This document shows, one piece after another, positions 1 to 7,742 of a DNA stretch of 64,000 nt. Source of the stretch: Streptomyces mobaraensis NBRC 13819 = DSM 40847 (GTDB lineage: Bacteria > Actinomycetota > Actinomycetes > Streptomycetales > Streptomycetaceae); NCBI RefSeq assembly GCF_017916255.1, contig NZ_CP072827.1:2232001-2296000 (forward strand), written 5' to 3'. The notes under the pieces are model-generated. The model searched no databases and was not told the DNA's origin. It was given only the letters and a program-made list of their open reading frames with translations. Both the position numbers and the translations under genes were made by a program. Position 1 is the stretch's first letter. Each line of letters opens with the position of its first letter.

Positions 1-1
1 G

Positions 2-451
2 CCGCTGGAGCTGCTCACCGGCCCCGACCACGCGCTGGCGGACGCCCGTTCGGTGCGCGTCGCGCGGCTCGCCGGGCACCGGATCTGGATGCCCGGGATC
101 GTTCCCGGCAGCGAATGGGCCGCCTATTACGACGATCTCGTCGCCGAGTTCGGTCTGACGATCGAGGCGACCGGGCCCAACTTCGGCTCCGACGCGCTCC
201 TCGACACCGTCGCCGACACCCCGGCCCTGGCCACCTTCATGGGCGGTCACACACGCCTCGTCTGGCCCGCGGGCCACGGCCTGCGCCGCATCCCCGTCAC
301 CGACCCCACACCCGTCTACCCCCACTCGCTCCTCTGGCACCGCGACAACCCCCACCCGGCCCTGCCCGCCCTCCGCGCCCACCTCGCCGGCGCGACGGCC
401 GGACACGACGCGGCGGGGACATGGCGGCCGGACTGGGTGATTCCGCGCTGA
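2..451 (+). CDS. LysR-family transcriptional regulator, C-terminal part
   Basis: The reading frame is open from the left edge, so the N-terminal winged helix-turn-helix lies outside the window. What remains is the second half of a LysR substrate-binding domain: the stretch with LLTGPDHALA, the segment around GHRIWMPGIVPGSEWAAYY and the late LLWHRDNPHPALPALRAHL are typical of Streptomyces LysR co-inducer domains that end near residue 300. LysR proteins bind DNA as tetramers and respond to a small effector. The target and effector cannot be told from this fragment. The following 220 bases carry no gene that I can support. Confidence 0.85.
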   Translation, partial: PLELLTGPDHALADARSVRVARLAGHRIWMPGIVPGSEWAAYYDDLVAEFGLTIEATGPNFGSDALLDTVADTPALATFMGGHTRLVWPAGHGLRRIPVTDPTPVYPHSLLWHRDNPHPALPALRAHLAGATAGHDAAGTWRPDWVIPR

Positions 452-674
452 ACGGCGGCATTCGCCCCGGCGTCATTCGTCGCCCTGTGACCGGCCACGA
501 CCGTCCGGGAGCGGGGCGTCGGCCCACCGGGGACATCGCCCGAGCGGCCGGGGAGCCGGACGGCGTCCATACTGGGCACCGTCCGCGACGGTCGGCTGCC
601 GGGCCGCCGGGCCGGCCGGGTGGCCGGGGCGACCAGCCCCCGTCCCGTTCCCCCTCCGCCCCCGGGAGCACGTC

Positions 675-1064
675 ATGAGGATCTACCTGACCAGCGTTTT
701 CGTCGACGACCAGGAGAAGGCCCACCGCTTCTACACCGACGTGCTGGGGTTCGTGACGAAGCACGACGTCCCGGTCGGCGGTACGGACCGGTGGCTGACC
801 GTCGTCTCGCCGGAGAACCCCGACGGGACCGAACTCCTGCTCGAACCCTCCGGGCACCCCGCGGTGAGGCCGTACAGGGAGGCGCTGCTCGCGGACGGGA
901 TCCCGGCCATCGCCTTCGCGGTGGACGACGTCCGGGCCGAGTACGAGCGGCTGCGCGCGCTGGGGGCGCGGTTCACGCAGGAGCCGGTGGAGATGGGGCC
1001 GGAGGTGACGGCGGTGCTGGACGACACCTGCGGGAACCTGATCCAGCTCGCCCAGTCGGTGTAG
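675..1064 (+). CDS. VOC-family (glyoxalase/bleomycin resistance) protein
   Basis: A 129-residue protein starting MRIYLTSVFVDDQEKAHRFY, the usual first beta-alpha unit of a vicinal-oxygen-chelate domain, followed by FYTDVLGF and a second half with YERLRALGARFTQEPVEMG. The length fits a single-domain VOC protein that dimerises to form a metal site. Members include dioxygenases, isomerases and drug-binding proteins. The C-terminal segment with VTAVLDDTCGNLIQL has the position where family members often have a metal ligand, here D/N rather than E. The substrate is unknown. It stands alone between the LysR gene and the GlxA-type regulator gene of the other strand. Confidence 0.88.
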   Translation: MRIYLTSVFVDDQEKAHRFYTDVLGFVTKHDVPVGGTDRWLTVVSPENPDGTELLLEPSGHPAVRPYREALLADGIPAIAFAVDDVRAEYERLRALGARFTQEPVEMGPEVTAVLDDTCGNLIQLAQSV

Positions 1065-1235
1065 AGACCGCCGCCTCGTTCCGGCAGCCGCCGCCTCGTC
1101 CGCGCACCCCGGCGGCCCGTTCGCGCGCCCGACACCCCTTTCGCGCGCCCCGGCTGCCCTGCCGTCCGCGCCGGGAAGCGGGTGCGCCTGGCGCGGACGG
1201 CCGGCAGCACCGCCCGTACCGCCCCCGTCGGCCGC

Positions 1236-2210
1236 TCAGCCCGCGGTCCGTCCCTGGAACGTACGGCGGTACGCGGCGGGCGAGACGCCGATGGCGGCGG
1301 CCAGGTGCTGGCGCAGCGACGAGGCGCTGCCGAACCCGGCCTGCTCGGCGACCCGGTCCACCGGCAGATCGCTGGACTCCAGCAGCCGGCGGGCGAGTTC
1401 GAGCCGCTGGGCGGTGAGCCACTGGCCGGGGGTCTGGCCGGTCTCGGCGAGGAACCGGCGGCTGAAGGTGCGCACGCTCATGCCCGCCTGGGCGGCCAAC
1501 TCGCCCAGCCTGATGGGCCGGTGGAGCCGGCGGAGGGCCCACGCGCGGGCCGCGGCGGCATCGTTGCCGGTCGCGTCGGGGACGGGCCGGGCGATGTACT
1601 GGGCCTGTCCGCCGTCGCGCCAAGGAGGGACGACGCACAGGCGGGCGACCTGGTTGGCGATCTCGCTGCCGTGGTCGCGGCGGATCAGGTGCAGGCAGAG
1701 GTCCATACCGGCGGCGGCGCCGGCCGAGGTGAGTACGTCGCCGTCGTCCACGTAGAGCACATCGCGATCGAGCGCGGTCCGCGGGTACAGGCCGCGGAAG
1801 CGCTCGGCGTACGCCCAGTGCGTGGTGGCGGGCCGGTCGTCGAGCAGCCCGGCGGCGGCGAGCACGAAGGAGGCCGTGCAGATCGACACCAGGCGGGTGC
1901 CGGGCCGGACCCGGCCCAGGGCGGCGGCCACCGGCTCGGGGAGCGGGTCGGTGACGCGGGCCGGGTCGTCGACGGGCGCCACGATCAGGGTGTCGGCGGT
2001 GGCGATGACGCTCGCGTCGTGCTCGACGGCGATCGAGAAGTCCTCGCCGGTACGCACCGGCCGGCCGTCCGGGGTGCAGGTGAGGACCTCGTAGAGCCGT
2101 TCGCCGTCCGGACCGCGGGCGAGGCCGAACGCCTTGCCGGGGATGCCGAGTTCGAAGGGGACGACGCCCGGGAGGGCGAAGACGACGACGCGGTGCATGG
2201 CGGGGCGCAT
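1236..2210 (-). CDS. GlxA-type AraC-family transcriptional regulator
   Basis: A 324-residue protein with an N-terminal DJ-1/PfpI-like domain (about residues 1-185, from HRVVVFALPGVVPFELGIPG to the VSICTASFVLAAAGLLDDR nucleophile-elbow region) and a C-terminal AraC double helix-turn-helix (about 215-320, with FSRRFLAETGQTPGQWL and a second helix pair near VAEQAGFGSASSLRQH). This architecture is that of GlxA-like regulators, which activate neighbouring catabolic or redox genes. It is divergent from the oxidoreductase gene that begins 100 bp away, a likely target. A second in-frame ATG at 2198 is also possible as start; 2210 is preceded by a GAGAGAAT stretch at poor spacing. Confidence 0.9.
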   Translation of the reverse strand: MRPAMHRVVVFALPGVVPFELGIPGKAFGLARGPDGERLYEVLTCTPDGRPVRTGEDFSIAVEHDASVIATADTLIVAPVDDPARVTDPLPEPVAAALGRVRPGTRLVSICTASFVLAAAGLLDDRPATTHWAYAERFRGLYPRTALDRDVLYVDDGDVLTSAGAAAGMDLCLHLIRRDHGSEIANQVARLCVVPPWRDGGQAQYIARPVPDATGNDAAAARAWALRRLHRPIRLGELAAQAGMSVRTFSRRFLAETGQTPGQWLTAQRLELARRLLESSDLPVDRVAEQAGFGSASSLRQHLAAAIGVSPAAYRRTFQGRTAG

Positions 2211-2309
2211 GGCCGGATTCTCTCACTTGTTGGCAATCTGGCCACTCGTTTCGCGGACCGGGCGGCATCAGGCTGTCGATCGATCGCGAACGAGAGGGGA
2301 GCTGATCCG

Positions 2310-3341
2310 ATGACGGCGAGGATGACGGCCGTGGCCTTCGCGGAGCCGGGCGGGCCGGAGGTGCTGAAGGCCGTGGAACGGGAGCGGCCGGTACCCGGCC
2401 CGGCGGAGGTCCTGGTCAGGGTGCACGCGGCCGGCGTCAACCCGGTGGACTGGAAGACCCGGGCGGCCGGTGCCCTGTTCCTCCCCGGCGACGGCGTCGT
2501 GGGCTGGGACGTCTCGGGTGTGGTGGAGGCCGTCGGCCTCGGCGTGACGCTCTTCCGGCCGGGCGACGAGGTGTACGGCATGCCGGGCTTCCCCCGGATG
2601 GTCGGCGGCTACGCCGAGTACGTGGCCGCCCCGGCACGCCACTTCGCCCCCAAACCGGCCGGGCTCGACCATGTGCACGCGGCGGCCCTGCCGCTGGCCG
2701 CGCTCACGGCCTGGCAGGCCCTGGTGGACATGGCGGCCCTGAAGGCGGGGCAGCGCGTCCTGGTGCACGCCGCGGCGGGTGGCGTGGGGCACCTGGCGGT
2801 GCAGATCGCCAAGGCGTACGGCGCGTACGTCATCGGCACGGCCAGTGCGGGCAAGCACGCGTTCGTGCGGGGGCTGGGCGCGGACGAGGTGATCGACTAC
2901 ACGGCGGTCGACTTCGCCTCGGTGGTCTCCGACGTGGACGTGGTGATCGACCCGATCTCCGGGGACTACCAGGAGCGCTCGCTGTCGGTGCTGCGGGACG
3001 GTGGCACGCTGGTCACCCTCTCGGCCCGCCAGACCGAGGCGCTCACCTCGGCCGCGACCGCGCGCTCCATCCGGTCGGGCTTCATGCTGGTCGAGCCCGA
3101 CCGGCGAGCACTGCTGGCCATCACGGAATTGGCCGCGAACGGCAGGCTGAGGGCGCACGTTGACGCCGTCTTCCCGCTGGCGGACGCCGCGAGGGCGCAT
3201 GAGCTCGGTGAAACGGGAAGGACCACCGGGAAGTTGGTGCTCACCGTCGATCCGCTCGATCGGCGCGATGGGTTTGATGCGCTTGATGGACTTGATGGGC
3301 TTGATCCGCTCGATTCGCGACCGCCGCGGCCCGCCGGGTGA
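2310..3341 (+). CDS. NADP-dependent zinc-independent oxidoreductase (MDR/quinone oxidoreductase type)
   Basis: A 343-residue medium-chain dehydrogenase/reductase. The N-terminal GroES-like part has GVNPVDWKTRAAG and GWDVSGVVEAVG, and the Rossmann part has VLVHAAAGGVGHLAVQIAKAYGA, the nucleotide-binding AAxGGVG motif. The zinc ligands of alcohol dehydrogenases are absent, so this belongs with the NADPH quinone oxidoreductases. It is divergent from the GlxA-type regulator. The ATG is 2310, preceded by GAGAGGGGA. Odd: relatives end at GKLVLTVD, but here about 28 extra residues follow, made of repeated D-x-L-D units with DALDGLDGLDPLD, encoded by a short tandem repeat (see findings). Confidence 0.9.
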   Translation: MTARMTAVAFAEPGGPEVLKAVERERPVPGPAEVLVRVHAAGVNPVDWKTRAAGALFLPGDGVVGWDVSGVVEAVGLGVTLFRPGDEVYGMPGFPRMVGGYAEYVAAPARHFAPKPAGLDHVHAAALPLAALTAWQALVDMAALKAGQRVLVHAAAGGVGHLAVQIAKAYGAYVIGTASAGKHAFVRGLGADEVIDYTAVDFASVVSDVDVVIDPISGDYQERSLSVLRDGGTLVTLSARQTEALTSAATARSIRSGFMLVEPDRRALLAITELAANGRLRAHVDAVFPLADAARAHELGETGRTTGKLVLTVDPLDRRDGFDALDGLDGLDPLDSRPPRPAG

Positions 3342-3422
3342 GCGCCTCACCCGATTCCTCCCGCGAGGCACCGGCGGGCATCGCCGGAACCCGTCGAACG
3401 TCTACCAAAGAGGTCACTCGTC

Positions 3423-4868
3423 GTGGCAAGCAGTCAGCAAACAGTCACCCCGCCGGCAGTGGCCGCGAAGGCCGGTGCCATTCCGTGGATGACGATGTCG
3501 GTCGTCTTGGCCGCCCTGTTCATGGCCGTCCTGGACTCCTTTATCGTCGTCGTCGCCGGCCCCTCGATCGAGGCGGATCTGCGTGCCTCCGCCGGCGACG
3601 TCCAGTGGGTCCTGGCCGGTTACCAGTTGAGTTACGCGGTTCTCATCATCACCGCCACTCGGCTGGCCGATCTGTACGGCCGCAAGCGGATGTTCCTTCT
3701 CGGGGTGGCCCTGTTCACTCTGGCGTCGGTCGCTTGCGCGCTGTCGCCGAATGCCGGAGCCCTTATCGCTTCGCGTGTCATTCAGGGGCTGGGGGCGGCC
3801 CTGATGGTTCCCCAGGTCTTCGCCTATGTCACGGTGCTTGTGCCCGCGGCGAGGCGGCACAGCGTGTACGGGGTGCTCGGTGTCGTCATGGGTATGGCCA
3901 CCATCGGCGGTCAGCTCATCGGCGGACTGCTGATCGGCGCCGATCTCTTCGGCTCCGGCTGGCGCATGGTGTTCTGGGTGAACGTGCCGCTCGGAATCGC
4001 GCTGTTCCTGCTCGCCGTGCGCCATGTGCCGACGACCGGCTCGGCCGCCGCCCGCAGGCTGGACATCCCCGGCGTTCTGGCGCTCAGTGCGGCCCTGTTC
4101 CTCCTGGTGCTCCCGCTGATCCAGGGTCAGGAGGCGGGCTGGCCGTGGTGGGTCTGGGCGTGTTTCGCGGGCAGTGCCGCCGCGTTCGTCCTGTTCGCCG
4201 TGATCGAGAGGGGCGTCGAGCGGCGGGGCGGGGATCCGCTCGTACCGCCGGCGCTGTTCGGGCAGCGTTCGTTCTCGCTCGGGATCGTTCTCGTCCTCGC
4301 CCTGTACGCGCTGATCTACTCGTACTACCTGGTCCTGTCGATAACGATGCAGCAGGGTCTCGGTATGTCGGCGCTCGGTGCCGGACTCGTCTACGCGCCG
4401 GCGGCCACCGCGTTCTTCGTGTTCAGCATGGTGGCGAGCCGGACCATCCCGAAGTACGGCCGGCGCGTCCTGGAGATCGGCGCGGTGATCCTGGCCGGCG
4501 GTTATCTGTCGACGGGCCTGTTGCTGGTGTCCGGCCCCCGGATCACTCCGCTCCTGGTGATACCCACCCTTGTGCTGCAGAGCGTCGGCGGCGGACTGGT
4601 CATCACTCCGGCGCTCAACACCGTGCTGAGCCGCGTCCGGCCGGAGTCGGCCGGTGTCGCGTCGGGGGTCCTGTCCACGGCCCAGCAGTGCGGCGGGGCG
4701 CTGGGTGTCGCCGTGATCGGAGCGCTCTTCTTCGGTTCGTTCCATCCCGCGACGGCCGGCAGGGTCGCGGCCGCCGGCCATGCCTTCGCCGTCGCGTCCT
4801 TCGGAGTGTTCGCCATCGCCGTCGTCGCGGGCATCGTCGTCTTCCTGCTGCCCAAGAACCCGTCGTGA
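3423..4868 (+). CDS. MFS transporter, DHA2 (EmrB/QacA) family, 14 membrane segments
   Basis: A 481-residue polytopic membrane protein. Near residue 40 it has FMAVLDSFIVVVAGPSIEADL, the motif D1 of drug:H+ antiporter family 2, then the loop motif LADLYGRKRMF (motif A) and a motif C-like VIQGLGAALMVPQ segment. Hydrophobic stretches fit 14 helices. Such proteins export drugs or secondary metabolites using the proton gradient. The GTG start at 3423 follows AGAGG at good spacing. The gene begins 82 bp after the oxidoreductase gene on the same strand and ends at a strong hairpin, so the two could be co-transcribed. Confidence 0.92.
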   Translation: MASSQQTVTPPAVAAKAGAIPWMTMSVVLAALFMAVLDSFIVVVAGPSIEADLRASAGDVQWVLAGYQLSYAVLIITATRLADLYGRKRMFLLGVALFTLASVACALSPNAGALIASRVIQGLGAALMVPQVFAYVTVLVPAARRHSVYGVLGVVMGMATIGGQLIGGLLIGADLFGSGWRMVFWVNVPLGIALFLLAVRHVPTTGSAAARRLDIPGVLALSAALFLLVLPLIQGQEAGWPWWVWACFAGSAAAFVLFAVIERGVERRGGDPLVPPALFGQRSFSLGIVLVLALYALIYSYYLVLSITMQQGLGMSALGAGLVYAPAATAFFVFSMVASRTIPKYGRRVLEIGAVILAGGYLSTGLLLVSGPRITPLLVIPTLVLQSVGGGLVITPALNTVLSRVRPESAGVASGVLSTAQQCGGALGVAVIGALFFGSFHPATAGRVAAAGHAFAVASFGVFAIAVVAGIVVFLLPKNPS

Positions 4869-4915
4869 CGTCATGAGTGTGCGGACGCGGTCGTGAAACA
4901 CCCGTCTGACGCGGC

Positions 4916-4954
4916 CGATGCCGGCCATGGCCCGTAAAGGCATGGCCGGCATCG
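4916..4954. terminator. Bidirectional hairpin terminator between convergent genes
   Basis: Perfect 14-bp arms (CGATGCCGGCCATG and its complement) enclose an 11-nt loop. It lies between the stop codon of the DHA2 exporter and the stop codon of the crystallin-like gene of the other strand, so it can end transcripts from both sides. There is no U-tract, as is common in Streptomyces. Confidence 0.8.
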
Positions 4955-5035
4955 AGGGCGGCCCGGAGAACGCGAACCGCATTCCGCCGAAAGGCGACGG
5001 CATTCAATACTCCGGGCCGTCGATCCGCCTGCGGA

Positions 5036-5389
5036 TCAGAGGATCTCAATGGAGTTGACCTTGGGCGGGCGGTTCGGGAAGGTGATTTCGTGCCAACGCT
5101 CGATTTTCACCGAGTCACCGTTGGCGTCGTTGTAGACCAGGTCGTTGTTGCCGGTGGAGATCTTGTCGACCCACCACCCGCCGAAGTCGGTCTTCCCGCG
5201 GTTGGCGTAGCAGTCCACGCTCTGCTTTCCGCCGCTGTGCGACCAGATCTTCAGGAAGTTCTCCCCGCCGCGGCAGGCGACATGGTCGATGGCGTAGGCA
5301 TTGCCGGCCGGGACGACCGCGGTCAACGCGGCGGCGGCCGCGAAGGCCACGGCCGCGGAAGTCGCGGACTTTTTCACTTTCGACAGCAC
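5036..5389 (-). CDS. Secreted beta/gamma-crystallin-like small protein (Streptomyces killer toxin-like family)
   Basis: A GTG at 5389 with AAGGAG just upstream gives 117 residues. The first ~30 form a Sec signal peptide (basic VKK, a long Ala/Val core, then AYA). The mature part of about 85 residues starts IDHVACRGGENFLKIW and has VDCYANRG, GWWVDKISTGNNDLVYNDAN and FPNRPPKVNSIEIL, the pattern I associate with the beta/gamma-crystallin fold of the Streptomyces killer toxin-like proteins. Two cysteines are placed to form one disulphide. Relatives have been linked to antifungal activity, but the role here is inferred only from likeness. The gene is alone and shares a terminator with the exporter. 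Confidence 0.8.
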   Translation of the reverse strand: MLSKVKKSATSAAVAFAAAAALTAVVPAGNAYAIDHVACRGGENFLKIWSHSGGKQSVDCYANRGKTDFGGWWVDKISTGNNDLVYNDANGDSVKIERWHEITFPNRPPKVNSIEIL

Positions 5390-5749
5390 TGGCAGGCTCT
5401 CCTTCTTCGCATGACGAACCGGGAGTTCGCTGGATGCCGGACAAGCGTTTTCACGACGCCTTCCCTTGCGCAAGGCCGTCGCGTCATCTCGTCGCGCGCT
5501 TGCATATCGACGGTCCCCCGAGACGCCTGTACATAGCAACCTTCAATTTCCGCACTGACCGGAACCCACCCCTCCGCTGGCCGGATCGCTACGCCGACTC
5601 CGCCGTACCGCGACAGGACGCGGCGACGGAAGCGCCGCCGCCGACGGGCCGTTCGGCCTGTTCCACGCCCGGCTCGCACCTATCCACGCGGAGGGCCGCG
5701 CCGAGGCCCCGCGGCCGGAGGAGCGCGGAGGGACGACCGCCACCTGACC
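5390..5749. other. Gap without a supported gene
   Basis: About 360 bases upstream of the crystallin-like gene. The first part must hold its promoter. The right part reads like decayed coding sequence in line with the hydrolase remnant that follows, but I cannot align it to any frame over more than a few codons. Confidence 0.5.
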
Positions 5750-6142
5750 GACGTCGCGACAGGTCCCCCGGAGATCGGTACCGTCGGGCCGGTCGGCTAC
5801 TTCGGCCTCACCATGGGCACCGCGATCGGCGTACCGCCGGCGGTGGCCGATCCGCGGATCACCGCCGCGGTGTTCGGCCTCTTCCGGGCCGACTCCCTGG
5901 CCGAGCCGGCCAGGGACCTCACCATCCCGATCGAGTTCGTCATGCAGCGGGACGACGAGCGCGTCCCGTGCGAGTCCGCTCTCACGCTGTTCGACGCCTT
6001 CGGCTCGCGGGACAAGACGCAGCGCGCCAACGCGGGCCGGCACAAGGAGGTGACCCGGTTCGAGGCCGACAGCGCGGTGCGTTTCCTCGCACGGCCTGGG
6101 CGGGGTCGTGGCGTCGCCGGTGCGGGTGGCGGTGTGAGGTGA
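5750..6142 (+). pseudogene. Remnant of an alpha/beta hydrolase (C-terminal half only)
   Basis: One frame reads EIGTVGPVGYFGLTMGTAIG, close to the nucleophile-elbow region of dienelactone-hydrolase-like alpha/beta hydrolases, in which GYxGLSxGT carries the catalytic Ser. Here that Ser is Thr. It goes on with the acid loop IPIEFVMQRDDERVP and the His-bearing end ANAGRHKEVTRFEADSAVRF. Upstream the roughly 100 expected residues are missing, no start codon with a ribosome site is present, and the frame before about 5740 is not hydrolase-like. I read it as a 5'-truncated, decayed gene. An expressed short product from ATG 5813 is possible but would lack the nucleophile. Confidence 0.65.
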
Positions 6143-6208
6143 GCGGTGTCGGCGTCCGGTCCGTCGGGCGGGCGGGCGCCGATACCGCGGTGTTTCCGGC
6201 GTTCCGGG

Positions 6209-6589
6209 TTACTTCAGCAGGGAGTTGACGGTGCTCGACAGGCCGGCGGTGGCGGACTGACCCGTGCTGTTCGCCGTGTCCTTGGCGCTCGTCACCGCCC
6301 CGGGCTCGGGCGTCGACGCCGAGGACGACTGCGCGGCGGACGCCTCCTCCGGCGTCATCGACGAGCCGCCGGACGCCTTGGGGTCGTACTGGTAGGTGTC
6401 GGTGACCTTGTGCTCCTGCGTCAGCTTCCCGGGAGCCGGCGACACCACCAGCACCGGGTACCCGTCGTCACCGTCGTGGTGGTGATGGTGGTGGTCGTCG
6501 GCCAGGGCGGCGGGGGCCAGGCCCAGCACCGCCGTTCCGACGGCGGCGGCCACCACCGTGGCCATGAGACGACTGCGCAGCGATGCCAT
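6209..6589 (-). CDS. Small secreted protein with an N-terminal hexahistidine run
   Basis: ATG at 6589 follows GGAGTGAAC at good spacing and gives 126 residues. Residues 1-27 are a signal peptide ending in APAALA. The mature protein should begin DDHHHHHHDGDDG, a run of six His flanked by Asp, followed by a hydrophilic Ser/Thr/Ala-rich segment and a short C-terminal amphipathic end. I know no family for it. The His/Asp cluster suggests metal binding at the cell surface, and the gene lies near the haem/iron genes, but that is inference only. Confidence 0.7.
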   Translation of the reverse strand: MASLRSRLMATVVAAAVGTAVLGLAPAALADDHHHHHHDGDDGYPVLVVSPAPGKLTQEHKVTDTYQYDPKASGGSSMTPEEASAAQSSSASTPEPGAVTSAKDTANSTGQSATAGLSSTVNSLLK

Positions 6590-6781
6590 GACGTTCACTC
6601 CACTCTCGTTGAAGGAACACGCCCGCTGCCGGCACATGGGCAACTCCCGTACCGGCAGCAGGATTCCCGCAGAGCATCGCATTCCCGCGCCACCCGGCAC
6701 AGGTGCCAGCGGCGTACGGAACGGCGCCCCGCGCCTTGTCGCTTCGTAGGAAGAATCCAGGGCGCCGGGCGCGGCGTTCCC

Positions 6782-7612
6782 TCAGGGAGCGATGGGGAGT
6801 CGGCGCTTGTGGTCGGTCAGGCGGTAGCGGCGGACGATCGTGTCGAAGGCGCGCTCCCCGACCGGCTTGCCCTCCAGGAAGTCGTCGATGTCGTCGTACG
6901 TGACACCGAGCGCGTCCTCGTCGGCCTTGCCCGGGTCGAGGGTCTCCAGGTCGGCCGTGGGGGTCTTCCAGACCAGTTCGGCGGGGGCGCCCAGGGCGTC
7001 CGCGACGGCGCGTACCCGGCGCTTGGTGAGGCCGGTCAGCGGGACGAGGTCGGCGGCGCCGTCGCCGTACTTCGTGAAGAAGCCGGAGACCGCCTCGGCG
7101 GCGTGGTCGGTGCCGACGACCAGGCCCTCGTGCGCGCCCGCCACCGCGTACTGGGCGATCATGCGCTGCCGGGCCTTGATGTTGCCGTGCACGAAGTCCT
7201 GGTGGTGCGCGTCGCGGAAGCGGGTGCCGGCGGCGAGCGCGGCCTCCAGCGCGGCGTCGCCGGCGGGCTTGACGTCGACGGTCAGCACGTGGTCGGCGCG
7301 GATGAAGGAGAGGGCGAGCTGGGCGTCGTGCTCGTCGGCCTGGACGCCGTAAGGCAGCCGCATCGCGTAGAAGTGGGCCTCGTGGCCGGTGGCGCGGGCC
7401 CGCTCAACCGCGAGCTGGCAGAGCCGGCCGGCGGTGGTGGAGTCGACGCCCCCGCTGATGCCGAGGACGAGGGAGCGCAGGCCGGTGGAGGTCAGCCGCT
7501 CGGCGAGGAAGGCCACCCGGCGCTCGATCTCCCGCTCGGCGTCGAAGTCCTCGGCGACCTGGAGTTCCCGGGCTATCTCCTGCTGCAGGGCGATGGACGC
7601 CGGCTCGCTCAC
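6782..7612 (-). CDS. nadE: Ammonia-dependent NAD+ synthetase
   Basis: NadE makes NAD+ from nicotinate adenine dinucleotide, ATP and ammonia in the cytosol. The 276 residues match the short, ammonia-using form without a glutaminase domain. The ATP pyrophosphatase loop GISGGVDSTT is at 51-60, and the later RLPYGVQADEHDA, NIKARQRM and GTDHAAEAVSGFFTKYGDGA are conserved substrate-binding stretches. A GTG at 7612 preceded by GGAG was chosen; an upstream ATG at 7657 would add 15 poorly conserved residues. It is transcribed alone, with a hairpin between it and the HtaA gene. Confidence 0.95.
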   Translation of the reverse strand: MSEPASIALQQEIARELQVAEDFDAEREIERRVAFLAERLTSTGLRSLVLGISGGVDSTTAGRLCQLAVERARATGHEAHFYAMRLPYGVQADEHDAQLALSFIRADHVLTVDVKPAGDAALEAALAAGTRFRDAHHQDFVHGNIKARQRMIAQYAVAGAHEGLVVGTDHAAEAVSGFFTKYGDGAADLVPLTGLTKRRVRAVADALGAPAELVWKTPTADLETLDPGKADEDALGVTYDDIDDFLEGKPVGERAFDTIVRRYRLTDHKRRLPIAP

Positions 7613-7680
7613 GTCTGCTCCTTGGTGCGTGCGGTTCGCGTGGTGCTGTCCCGCCACCCTACCCAGTGGGGATGCGAGAG

Positions 7681-7716
7681 CCCTGCCCTCGCCGCCGGCC
7701 GGCGGCGGGGGCAGGG
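7681..7716. terminator. Hairpin terminator of the HtaA gene
   Basis: Sixteen-base arms with one non-Watson-Crick position (7681-7696 and 7701-7716) around a GGCC loop, just after the HtaA stop codon on the minus strand and upstream of nadE. Confidence 0.7.
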
Positions 7717-7742
7717 CCTCTGCGCGGGTGGTCCGCCGGAGG

